NCBI RefSeq assembly: GCF_010586825.1
Contig: NZ_JAAAGB010000005.1
Coordinates: forward strand, 124,001 to 188,000
DNA length: 64,000 nt
Direction of reading: 5' to 3'
DNA from: Draconibacterium mangrovi
GTDB lineage: Bacteria > Bacteroidota > Bacteroidia > Bacteroidales > Prolixibacteraceae
Shown: in pieces, positions 24,882 to 32,808 of the stretch
How positions within the stretch are numbered: position 1 is the first letter of the stretch
Layout of the letters: each line of letters opens with the position of its first letter
Translations under genes and position numbers: made by a program
The notes under the pieces: generated by a model
The model's database searches: none
Told to the model about the DNA's origin: nothing
Seen by the model: only the letters and a program-made list of their open reading frames with translations

Positions 24882-26141
24882 ATGAGTGAATTAATCAAAA
24901 AAGCTTACGAAATAGCTAAAGAACAATATGTTGCAATTGGCGTAGATACTGATGCTGCCATTGCCAAAATGAGAGATGTAAATATTTCGTTGCATTGCTG
25001 GCAAACCGATGATGTTGGTGGCTTTGAAACGGCTGATGGCGAACTTTCAGGTGGAATTCAGGCAACCGGGAATTATCCGGGTAAGGCAACAACCATTGAG
25101 CAAATGCGTGCCGACCTTGAAAAAGTACTGGCATTGCTTCCCGGGAAACAGCGCCTGAATCTGCATGCCATTTATGGCGATTTTCAGGGCGAAAAAGTTG
25201 ATCGCAACGAAATTGAGGTAAAACATTTTCAAAGCTGGATAGATTGGTGTAAAGCACAGGGAATTGGCATGGATTTTAACGCCACTTGCTTCTCGCATGA
25301 ACGTGCTGCCGATGGTTTTACCTTGTCGAGCAAAAACGAAGAAAACCGTAAGTTCTGGGTAGAGCACGTAAAACGTTGCCGGGCGATTTCAGCTGAAATT
25401 GGTAAACAATTGGGTACTCCTTGTATACACAATACCTGGATTCCGGACGGATCGAAAGATGTTCCGGTTGACAGAAACGGGTACCGTACTTTGTTGAAAA
25501 AGTCGCTTGACGAAGCTATGGAAACCGAGTACCCGAAAGAACAGATGAAAGATGCTGTGGAGAGTAAATTGTTTGGTATCGGAGTGGAGTCGATGACAGT
25601 TGGGTCACACGATTTTTACCTGGGTTATGCCATTAAAAACAATAAATTAATTTGTTTGGATAACGGGCACTTCCACCCAACCGAGCAGGTGGGCGATAAA
25701 ATTTCGTCTGTGCTTCAGTTTGTTGATGAGGTGTTGTTACATGTAACTCGTCCGGTACGTTGGGATTCTGACCACGTTGTAACATTAAACGAAGACGTTC
25801 AGCTGATTGCCTCTGAAATTATGCGCAACGATTTTCTCGATCGTGTAAATGTCGGTTTGGATTTCTTCGATGCATCGATTAACCGTATCGGAGCCTATGT
25901 AACCGGAACCCGAGCCGCCATGAAAGCTTTCCTTATTGCAGCATTGGAGCCAACAAAAGATTTGGTTGCAGTTGAAGAAGCCGGTAAGAATTTCGAACGA
26001 TTGGCGATGTTGGAAGAACTGAAAACAATGCCATTCGGCGCTGTTTGGGATTACTACTGTTTGCAGGAAGGCGTTCCTACAGGTATGGATTATATTGGTG
26101 AAATTCAGCAGTACGAAAAAGACGTGCTGTTAAAAAGATAA
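24882..26141 (+). CDS. rhaA: L-rhamnose isomerase
   Basis: This 419-residue TIM-barrel enzyme converts L-rhamnose to L-rhamnulose in the cytoplasm. It has the exact length of the E. coli protein and family blocks: ISLHCWQTDDVGGFE, MDFNATCFSHERAADGFTL, HNTWIPDGSKD, CLDNGHFHPTE and RPVRWDSDHVV, which carry the metal-binding Glu/Asp/His residues. It follows rhaM by 18 bp. A hairpin with a T-run lies right after the gene and may lower expression of the kinase gene that follows. Confidence 0.97.
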   Translation: MSELIKKAYEIAKEQYVAIGVDTDAAIAKMRDVNISLHCWQTDDVGGFETADGELSGGIQATGNYPGKATTIEQMRADLEKVLALLPGKQRLNLHAIYGDFQGEKVDRNEIEVKHFQSWIDWCKAQGIGMDFNATCFSHERAADGFTLSSKNEENRKFWVEHVKRCRAISAEIGKQLGTPCIHNTWIPDGSKDVPVDRNGYRTLLKKSLDEAMETEYPKEQMKDAVESKLFGIGVESMTVGSHDFYLGYAIKNNKLICLDNGHFHPTEQVGDKISSVLQFVDEVLLHVTRPVRWDSDHVVTLNEDVQLIASEIMRNDFLDRVNVGLDFFDASINRIGAYVTGTRAAMKAFLIAALEPTKDLVAVEEAGKNFERLAMLEELKTMPFGAVWDYYCLQEGVPTGMDYIGEIQQYEKDVLLKR

Positions 26142-26158
26142 GTTGAGTTTATAATTTG

Positions 26159-26200
26159 AATCCTTTTTTGCCTGATAATAAGGTGGAAAAGGATTTTTTT
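26159..26200 (+). terminator. Intercistronic terminator/attenuator after rhaA
   Basis: AATCCTTTT and AAAAGGATT (9-bp arms) close a loop that contains a short CCT/AGG helix, and a T-run follows. It lies between rhaA and the FGGY kinase gene, where partial termination would set the isomerase:kinase ratio. Confidence 0.6.
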
Positions 26201-26210
26201 ACCTGCAAAA

Positions 26211-27572
26211 ATGACCGAAGTAATAGCAGTTTTCGACATAGGAAAAACCAACAAAAAAATATTGTTGTTCGACAGTAACTTCAAAGTTGTAAAACAACAC
26301 GAAGAGAAGTTCCCGGTGATATCCGACGATGATGGATTTGAGTGCGACAATATTGATCTGATAACATCATGGATAAGAAAAAGCCTGGAAGAAATTGTCG
26401 CCGGTAACGAATACGATTTGAAAGGTGTGAATTTCTCAACTTACGGCGCATCGCTGATGTTTTTAGATGAGAAAGGGCAACGTCTGACACCGGTTTACAA
26501 CTATTTAAAGGAGATTCCTGAAACGATTGCAGCGGGTCTTTTTGAACAGTATGGTGGGAAAAATGAGTTTTGCCGAAAAACTGCCAGTCCTGCTTTGGGG
26601 CTGTTGCTGAATTCCGGAATTCAGATTTTATGGATGAAAGACCAGAAAACAGCGGTTTACGAAAAGGCAAAATCTGTTTTACATTTCCCACAATATTTAT
26701 CGTACACATTATCAAACGAAATTGTATCGGAACCTACATCGATAGGTTGTCACACCTTTATGTGGGATTTCGATCAAATGAAATACCATCAGTGGATTTC
26801 GGATAACGAAATTGCTTTACCGGAGCCAATAAACAACGATGTGGTTTTCCCGGCCGATGTGGCAGGAAAAGAAGTAAAAGTAGGAACCGGTATTCATGAT
26901 AGTTCGGCATCACTAGTGCCTTATCTAAAAGCCAGTCCGGCTAAATTTATCCTTGTTTCAACCGGAACATGGTGTATCAATATGAATCCATACAACGAGG
27001 AGCCTTTAACTGCCAGTGAACTGGAGCAGGACTGCTTGTGTTTCCTTACGCCAAATAAAGAGCAGGTGAAATCTTCGCGTTTGTTCATGGGGCATTTCCA
27101 CGAAGTTTGGGCCGAAAAACTGGCCAAACATTTCGATGTCGCGCAAGACAGATTTAAAAAAGTGAAAAACGATCAGGAATTGGTTGATGCGCTTTCAAAC
27201 AAATACGGCGAGGCTTCCGTATATTTCCCCAATGGCAAGGAAAGTTTTGAAGAGGGGCTGAAGGCAGTTGACCTGAGTGTTTTTGCGAATTACGAAGAAG
27301 CTTACACCAAGTTGATGATCGATCTTACGGCACTCTGTTTAACCAGTATTAATCTGGCCGTTCCTGAAAATGATGATACCAAGATTCTTTATGTTTCAGG
27401 AGGTTTTGCGCGCAACCCGATTTTTATCGAGTTGCTGAAAAAAAGTTTCCCTGCTAAAAAAGTTCTGATTTCAGAAATTGACAACTCCAGTGCATTGGGA
27501 GCAGCAATGGTTATTTCCGATACATTGTCGGAAGCCGATGTTGCAAATCTTGATCTTGGGATTCAGGAGTAA
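26211..27572 (+). CDS. FGGY-family sugar kinase, probable L-rhamnulokinase
   Basis: This 453-residue kinase of the FGGY/ASKHA fold has the N-terminal phosphate loop IAVFDIGKTNKKILLFD, STYGASLMFLD, the second phosphate motif VSTGTWCINM, and the adenosine-binding LYVSGGFARNP with a final SSALGAAM. It is shorter than E. coli RhaB (489) and divergent from it, but its place directly after rhaA makes L-rhamnulose the expected substrate. It would make L-rhamnulose 1-phosphate for the aldolases. An alternative is a related ketose kinase. Confidence 0.85.
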   Translation: MTEVIAVFDIGKTNKKILLFDSNFKVVKQHEEKFPVISDDDGFECDNIDLITSWIRKSLEEIVAGNEYDLKGVNFSTYGASLMFLDEKGQRLTPVYNYLKEIPETIAAGLFEQYGGKNEFCRKTASPALGLLLNSGIQILWMKDQKTAVYEKAKSVLHFPQYLSYTLSNEIVSEPTSIGCHTFMWDFDQMKYHQWISDNEIALPEPINNDVVFPADVAGKEVKVGTGIHDSSASLVPYLKASPAKFILVSTGTWCINMNPYNEEPLTASELEQDCLCFLTPNKEQVKSSRLFMGHFHEVWAEKLAKHFDVAQDRFKKVKNDQELVDALSNKYGEASVYFPNGKESFEEGLKAVDLSVFANYEEAYTKLMIDLTALCLTSINLAVPENDDTKILYVSGGFARNPIFIELLKKSFPAKKVLISEIDNSSALGAAMVISDTLSEADVANLDLGIQE

Positions 27573-27621
27573 GCACAGGACATTTTACCGTACCGACAGC
27601 TAACAGTTTAAAATATATAAC

Positions 27622-28917
27622 ATGAGAAATTTGAATACGAAATGGATGCATCCGCGCGACCAGATCATCATGATTATTGATAAGATCTACAAAGGAGGGT
27701 TGACTACAACTTCCGGCGGTAATATTTCGATAATCGACGACGACGGGGATGTGTGGGTAACACCTTCGGCAATCGACAAAGGAACGCTGCGTGCGACAGA
27801 TATTATTTGTGTAAAAAAAGACGGAACCATTGATGGGCGTCATAAGCCGTCATCGGAATATCCGTTTCATATTGCAATTTACAAATGTCGTCCGGAGATT
27901 AAGGCTGTAATTCATGCGCACCCGCCGGCATTGGTTTCGTTTAGTATTGTTCGTCAAATTCCTGATACCAATGTAATTCCACAGGCAAAACATGTTTGCG
28001 GACCAATTGGTTATGCACCATACGCTCTGCCTGGAAGTAATGAACTCGGCGATGTAATTGCTGATGAGTTCGCAAAAGGTGTGAACGCAGTAATTATGGA
28101 AAACCACGGAACAGTTGTAGGTGGTGCCGATTTAAGTGATGCCTATCAGCGTTTCGAGACCATGGAATTTTGTGCCCGTACCTTGATTAACGGAAGCACA
28201 ATTGGTAAACCCAATTATCTGTCGGATGAGCAGATCGATGCATTTGAAAATCAGATTCCAAGGTTGTTGCCGGAGATGACGAAAGTGGAACATCCTTCTG
28301 ATGAACGAGCCATTCGGGAGCAAATACAGCGTATTGTTTTACGTGCCTGCGATCAGGGAATGATGATCAGTTCATACGGAACAGTATCGGTGCGCTGGAA
28401 GGGCGATGATTTCCTGATCACGCCAACAAATGTAGCACGCTGGGATATTCAGCTAAAAGACATTGTGCAGATTAAAGATGGCAAACGTGAGCCCGGAAAA
28501 ATTCCGAGTCGTTCAACCTGGCTGCACCAGGAGATTTACAAACGCTTCCCACACATCAATTCCATCATTCTTACACAAACGCCTTACCTGATGGCATATA
28601 GCGTAACAGGTGAGAAAATCGATGTTCGTACGATTCCTGAGAGTTGGATCTTCCTTCAGGATATTCCAAATGTGCCGTTCGGATCGCATTTTGCAGGCGA
28701 AGAAACCATTTTGAATACTTTGGGTGAAAATACACCGGCGGTCATCATTAACAACGATTCAGTATTGGTAACCGGCGATAAACTGCTGGGAACATTCGAT
28801 AAACTGGAAGTTGCTGAGTTTAGTGCCAAATCACTGACTATGGGCGCTTCACTTGGGAAATTGGTTCCGATCAATCAGGAACAGATAGAGGATTTAAGAA
28901 AGAAATTTCTATCCTAA
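27622..28917 (+). CDS. Two-domain class II aldolase/adducin protein
   Basis: This 431-residue protein consists of two class II aldolase-like halves. The first half (~10-215) keeps the metal site: Glu79, His98 and His100 in VIHAHPP, and His162 in ENHGT. The second (~225-431) shows the same fold (SSYGTVSVRWKGDDFLITPTN, TWLHQEIYKRFPHINSIILTQTP) but has Thr-Gln-Thr-Pro where the HAHP metal ligands should be and NNDS in place of ENHG. It is therefore a catalytic domain fused to a decayed copy. As the last gene after rhaA and the kinase it could cleave L-rhamnulose 1-phosphate, although a RhaEW enzyme is also encoded at 36694. Confidence 0.85.
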   Translation: MRNLNTKWMHPRDQIIMIIDKIYKGGLTTTSGGNISIIDDDGDVWVTPSAIDKGTLRATDIICVKKDGTIDGRHKPSSEYPFHIAIYKCRPEIKAVIHAHPPALVSFSIVRQIPDTNVIPQAKHVCGPIGYAPYALPGSNELGDVIADEFAKGVNAVIMENHGTVVGGADLSDAYQRFETMEFCARTLINGSTIGKPNYLSDEQIDAFENQIPRLLPEMTKVEHPSDERAIREQIQRIVLRACDQGMMISSYGTVSVRWKGDDFLITPTNVARWDIQLKDIVQIKDGKREPGKIPSRSTWLHQEIYKRFPHINSIILTQTPYLMAYSVTGEKIDVRTIPESWIFLQDIPNVPFGSHFAGEETILNTLGENTPAVIINNDSVLVTGDKLLGTFDKLEVAEFSAKSLTMGASLGKLVPINQEQIEDLRKKFLS

Positions 28918-28928
28918 CAATATTAAGT

Positions 28929-28956
28929 AAAAAGGGCTGCGATTGTGGCCCTTTTT
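28929..28956 (+). terminator. Terminator of the rhaTMA-kinase-aldolase operon
   Basis: Arms AAAAAGGGC and GCCCTTTTT form a perfect 9-bp stem with the T-run built into the right arm. It begins 11 bp after the aldolase stop. Confidence 0.85.
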
Positions 28957-28992
28957 CATTTCAAAGTTTCTCTTCTGAAGAACCAAAAGAAG

Positions 28993-29094
28993 GTTCACGC
29001 AGAGAGCGCTAAGTTTTCGCAAAGCACGCAATGCGAATTCTGCAATAGCCTGAGCCTTTGCGAGCTTTGCGCTTCTTATTTCCTTTGCGTGAAA
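28993..29094. repeat. Intergenic TTCACGCAGAG-type repeat (copy 1)
   Basis: A ~100-bp element starts TTCACGCAGAGAGCGC and ends CTTTGCGTGAA, so its ends are inverted. The inside is made of GCAAAG/CTTTGCG words. The first 16 bases recur exactly at 36596-36611. Elements made of these words are common between genes in Bacteroidota. No coding content is believed, although frames stay open by chance. Confidence 0.75.
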
Positions 29095-29158
29095 CAATGG
29101 TAATCTCATTTCATTGCTGTTGTTGATTTACGCGGTAAAATATTTGCCTGTTTGGTTC

Positions 29159-29878
29159 TTAAAACGTTCCAAAAATAGCGTACTTCTCGCTGTTGCAATA
29201 CACCTGGCTGTAGAGGAAAAAGCCCTCACGGCTGGTTTCCATCTTGCGGTTAATATGAAGTATCGGATGGCCCTCTTTTACATTCAGGTATTCCTGAATC
29301 TTCTTGTCAGCAAGAATGGCCATCAATCGCTGCTCACCACCGGTAACTTCTATGTCATACATCGTGCGCAGTATGTTGAACAGTGATTTGTTCTCCAGGT
29401 TTCGGCTGATAAAACGCCGCAGGTTAATGTTGGGCATCATGGTAATATCATAAAAAACCGGCTGCTTGTTCATAATGCGTAGTCGTTCGAAATAAATACA
29501 GCCAAATTCTTCTTCGTCATTCAGTAGCGGGTATGCCAGATTCGAAGTGTCCCATTGCCGGATCTCCGGTTTTACAATAATCTCCGTAATAAGGTTTTCC
29601 TGTCCCACAGCGCTGGTGGTTCCTGATAGCGACAGAATTCCAACACCCTGCGGAACGCCCATTACAATACTTCCTTTTCCCTGTTTCTTTTTAATGTAAC
29701 CTTCGTGAACCAGGCGGTCAAGTGCCTTTCGTATAGTGGGGCGTGTCGTCTGATGTACCGCACAAAGTTCGTTTTCTGATGGGAGAATGTCTCCTTTTAA
29801 ATACACCCCATCTGATATGTGTTTGCGAATGATTTCGTAAACAACTTTGTATTGCGGTAGATTTTTGCTCAGACGCAT
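29159..29878 (-). CDS. GntR/HutC-type regulator with UTRA domain
   Basis: This regulator has about 239 residues from ATG 29878. The N-terminal winged helix (~5-75) reads YKVVYEIIRKHISDGVYLKGDILPSENELCAVHQTTRPTIRKAL, given here in parts around the recognition helix TTRPTIRKAL. The C-terminal UTRA effector domain (~85-235) includes LRIMNKQPVFYDITMMP and GHPILHINRKMET. A TATATTTG -7 box lies on the minus strand (29902-29909 on plus). It is divergent from the E2 gene, and the shared gap is full of TGTAAATACA-like palindromes typical of this subfamily. It probably represses the downstream catabolic run in response to a phosphorylated or free sugar intermediate. Confidence 0.92.
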   Translation of the reverse strand: MRLSKNLPQYKVVYEIIRKHISDGVYLKGDILPSENELCAVHQTTRPTIRKALDRLVHEGYIKKKQGKGSIVMGVPQGVGILSLSGTTSAVGQENLITEIIVKPEIRQWDTSNLAYPLLNDEEEFGCIYFERLRIMNKQPVFYDITMMPNINLRRFISRNLENKSLFNILRTMYDIEVTGGEQRLMAILADKKIQEYLNVKEGHPILHINRKMETSREGFFLYSQVYCNSEKYAIFGTF

Positions 29879-29927
29879 AATGATTCTTTTTTCTCGAGTG
29901 ACAAATATAAGCGATTTTCTCTTTAGA

Positions 29928-30037
29928 TGTAAATACAAAATTAAATAAATGTATTTACAAGTTACTTGTAAATGTGTTGAAAAGATTGTAAATTAGGGTT
30001 TTAAATAAAAACAAAGAATTAACTTGTAAATACAAGT
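29928..30037. promoter_or_regulatory. GntR operator cluster
   Basis: Three related sites are present: TGTAAATACA at 29928-29937; a perfect 21-bp palindrome at 29953-29973 (ATTTACAAGT, one T, ACTTGTAAAT); and ACTTGTAAATACAAGT at 30022-30037. All share the half-site ACTTGTA(A/T). The third overlaps the -33 element of the E2 promoter, and the first lies just upstream of the gntR -7 box. Confidence 0.88.
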
Positions 30038-30054
30038 AGGGTCATATAAGTTTG
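30024..30054 (+). promoter_or_regulatory. Promoter of the E2-E3-E1 run
   Basis: TTG at 30024-30026, a 20-bp spacer and TAAGTTTG at 30047-30054 match the Bacteroidota consensus exactly. The -7 box ends 18 bp before the ATG at 30073, and the -33 box lies inside the GntR palindrome. Confidence 0.8.
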
Positions 30055-30072
30055 TCAAAAATTAATAAAATT

Positions 30073-31386
30073 ATGGCTACACCGATAATAATGCCCCGCC
30101 AGGGGCAGTCTGTTGAATCCTGCATCTTTACCGAATGGACGAAAGAAGTGGGAGAGGAAGTGAAAAAGGGCGAGGCGCTCTTTGCTTATGAAACTGATAA
30201 GGCATCATTCGAGCAGGAAGCTGAGGAAGATGGTGTTTTATTGGCTGTGTTTTGCGAAGAAGGAGATGAGGTTCCTGTTTTGCAAACCATTGGCGTTATT
30301 GGCCAGCCTGGCGAAAACATAGATGAGTTTTCTGCCGGAACTGCACCTGCTGCCGCTGCTGAAGTAGAAGAAGAAGTGGAAGAAAAACCTGCTGAGAAAA
30401 AAGAAGAGCTTAAGGTTGTTCTGAAAGAAAAGGCTGAAGGTGAAAAAGTGAAAATTTCTCCTCGCGCCAAAAATCTGGCTGAGAAAGAAGCAGTTCCTTA
30501 CGAATCGATTGAAGGATCAGGTCCTAGTGGACGTGTAATAGAGCGCGATGTGAAAGCGTTTGCAGCATCGCAGCCAAAACTTTCGCCACTGGCAAAAGAA
30601 GTTGCCAAAGCCGAAGGTTTGGAAGCCGTAGGTACCGGAAGCGGGTTGGCAGGAACGGTTAAGGCGTCAGACCTTGGAACAAATCCGGTTTATGCCGGTG
30701 ATTTCGAAATCAAAAAAATGCCGCATATCCGAAAGCTGATTGCCAAAGCAATGCACCAATCGTTGCAGAACTCGGCGCAGTTAACTCACCATTTGGGTGC
30801 CGATGCAAGAAGATTATTGGCCCTACGTAAAGAAATTAAAGCCAATGAAGGTGCTCCGAATATTACATTAAACGATATGGTTTGTTTTGCCGTTATCAAA
30901 GCGCTGAAACAATTTCCTGATGTAAATGCACATTTCCTTGGAGATAGTGTGAAATATTTCAATAAAGTACATCTAGGTTTGGCCGTTGATACCGACCGAG
31001 GTTTGATGGTTCCTGTAATTAAAAATGCAGATGACCTGTCGATTATCGGACTGTCCAATCAGTTTAAAGAAGTTGCCGATGCCTGCCGTACCGGAAGTAT
31101 CGATCCTGAGCTGCTTTCTTCCGAGGCTGCATCGTTTACGGTTTCAAACCTCGGAAATTATGGCGTTGAAATGTTTACCCCGGTAATTAATCTTCCACAG
31201 GTAGCTATTCTGGGTGTAAATACAATTGTGCCGCGACCAAAAGATCTTGGTGATGGCGTTTACGGATTTGTGCCATACATGGGCTTGAGTTTGACTTACG
31301 ATCACCAGGCGCTTGATGGCGGAATGGCAACACGATTTGTGAAGCAGGTAGCTATTGAAATTGAAAACTTAACCTTTGACTATTAA
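30073..31386 (+). CDS. 2-oxoacid dehydrogenase E2 with tandem subunit-binding domains
   Basis: This acyltransferase has about 437 residues. Domain order: lipoyl domain 1-~78 (lipoylated Lys43 in YETDKASFE); an acidic Ala/Glu/Lys linker; peripheral subunit-binding domain ~126-162 (KISPRAKNLAEKEAVPYESI); a second similar domain ~169-203 (KLSPLAKEVAKAEGLEAVG); catalytic domain ~205-437 with His411 and Asp415 in HQALDGG. ATG 30073 is used because a TTG 21 bp upstream lies almost on the -7 box. It forms the core of a complex with E3 and E1 encoded next. The acyl substrate (pyruvate, branched-chain or other) cannot be read. Two binding domains in one E2 is unusual. Confidence 0.9.
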   Translation: MATPIIMPRQGQSVESCIFTEWTKEVGEEVKKGEALFAYETDKASFEQEAEEDGVLLAVFCEEGDEVPVLQTIGVIGQPGENIDEFSAGTAPAAAAEVEEEVEEKPAEKKEELKVVLKEKAEGEKVKISPRAKNLAEKEAVPYESIEGSGPSGRVIERDVKAFAASQPKLSPLAKEVAKAEGLEAVGTGSGLAGTVKASDLGTNPVYAGDFEIKKMPHIRKLIAKAMHQSLQNSAQLTHHLGADARRLLALRKEIKANEGAPNITLNDMVCFAVIKALKQFPDVNAHFLGDSVKYFNKVHLGLAVDTDRGLMVPVIKNADDLSIIGLSNQFKEVADACRTGSIDPELLSSEAASFTVSNLGNYGVEMFTPVINLPQVAILGVNTIVPRPKDLGDGVYGFVPYMGLSLTYDHQALDGGMATRFVKQVAIEIENLTFDY

Positions 31387-31393
31387 TACCGAA

Positions 31394-32755
31394 ATGAAGT
31401 ACGATTTAGCAATAATAGGTGCCGGACCGGGCGGATATGTTGCCGCTGAAAGAGCCGGAGCAAAGGGACTGAAAGTGGTTCTTTTCGAGAAGAAAGAACT
31501 TGGAGGTGTTTGTTTGAACGAAGGTTGTATTCCTACAAAAACATTGCTTTACGGAGCCAAGATTTACGATAGCGCAAAAAGCGGAAGTAAATACGGTGTG
31601 GAAGCGAACGATCTGTCGTTTAGCTTCGATAAAATGATGGCCCGTAAGAATAAAGTGGTAAAGAAATTGGTTGGCGGCGTTGGCTTGAAAATGAAGCAGT
31701 TTAACGTGGATGTAGTCAACGACGAAGCAATGATACAAAAGAGAGGTGTCGAAGGTATTGAGATTGAAGCAGGGGGTAAAGCCTATACTGCTGCTAATCT
31801 GATGATCTGTACCGGATCTGAAGCTTTTGTGCCCCCAATTCCCGGTGTTCAGGGTAATGAAGAGATTTTGACCAACCGCGAGATTTTGCAATTAAAAGAG
31901 CAGCCAAAATCGTTGGTGATCATCGGCGGAGGGGTTATCGGTATGGAGTTCGCCAGTATTTTTAACAGCCTTGGAACGAAGGTTACCATCATTGAAATGC
32001 TGGATGAGATACTGACCGGAATGGACAAAGGACAAAGTGCTATGTTGCGTCAGATGTACGCAAAAAAAGGCATCGAGTTCAATCTGTCGTCGAAAGTTAC
32101 CAAAGTTGACGGAACAAAAGTTACCTACGAAAAAGACGGGAAAGTAACAGAAATTGAAGGTGATAAAATATTGATGAGCGTTGGCCGCAAGCCGGTCATT
32201 ACAGGTTTTGGTCTTGAGAATTTAGGTGTCGAGTTGTTCAAAGGCGGAATTAAAGTCGATGAAAAAATGCGCACCAATATTCCTAACGTGTATGCAGCAG
32301 GCGATGTAACAGGGTTCTCATTGCTGGCACACACTGCCAGCCGCGAAGGCGAAGTGGTAGTAAATAACCTTTTAGGTCGCCCGGATAAAATGCGTTACAA
32401 TGCCATTCCAGGAGTGGTTTACACCAATCCTGAAATTTCAGGAGTAGGACTTACCGAAGAAACAGCAAAAGCAAAAGGAATCGACTATAAAATAGCTGAA
32501 CTGCCAATGGCTTACGCCGGACGATTTGTTGCCGAAAATGAAGGTGGCAGCGGATCGTGCAAAGTGTTGGTAGGTGCAAATTATGGCGAAGTACTGGGAG
32601 TTCACATGATTGGAAATCCATCGAGTGAAATGATCTACGGAGCCTGCATGGCCATAGAAGCCGAAATGACACTGAAAGAAATGGAAGAAGTGGTATTCCC
32701 ACATCCAACAGTTTCGGAGATATTTAAAGAAACCATTTTTAGTTTCGGTCATTAA
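31394..32755 (+). CDS. lpd: Dihydrolipoamide dehydrogenase (E3)
   Basis: This 453-residue FAD/NAD disulfide oxidoreductase has the FAD site IIGAGPGGYVAAERA, the redox disulfide in GGVCLNEGCIPTK (Cys40 and Cys45), the NAD site VIIGGGVIGMEFASIF, the second FAD motif VYAAGDVTG, and a C-terminal His437-Glu442 pair in HPTVSE. It reoxidises the lipoyl group of E2 and makes NADH. It starts 7 bp after E2, so co-translation is likely. It may be dedicated to this complex if the genome has another lpd. Confidence 0.95.
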   Translation: MKYDLAIIGAGPGGYVAAERAGAKGLKVVLFEKKELGGVCLNEGCIPTKTLLYGAKIYDSAKSGSKYGVEANDLSFSFDKMMARKNKVVKKLVGGVGLKMKQFNVDVVNDEAMIQKRGVEGIEIEAGGKAYTAANLMICTGSEAFVPPIPGVQGNEEILTNREILQLKEQPKSLVIIGGGVIGMEFASIFNSLGTKVTIIEMLDEILTGMDKGQSAMLRQMYAKKGIEFNLSSKVTKVDGTKVTYEKDGKVTEIEGDKILMSVGRKPVITGFGLENLGVELFKGGIKVDEKMRTNIPNVYAAGDVTGFSLLAHTASREGEVVVNNLLGRPDKMRYNAIPGVVYTNPEISGVGLTEETAKAKGIDYKIAELPMAYAGRFVAENEGGSGSCKVLVGANYGEVLGVHMIGNPSSEMIYGACMAIEAEMTLKEMEEVVFPHPTVSEIFKETIFSFGH

Positions 32756-32808
32756 ACACCATACTGACAAAGAAGAAAAACAAGTAAAAATTAATAAAAC
32801 AAAATATT

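Noticed and set aside
28909-29109. 66-codon minus-strand frame after the aldolase
   Set aside because: It coincides with the TTCACGC-type repeat and the operon terminator; low-complexity translation.
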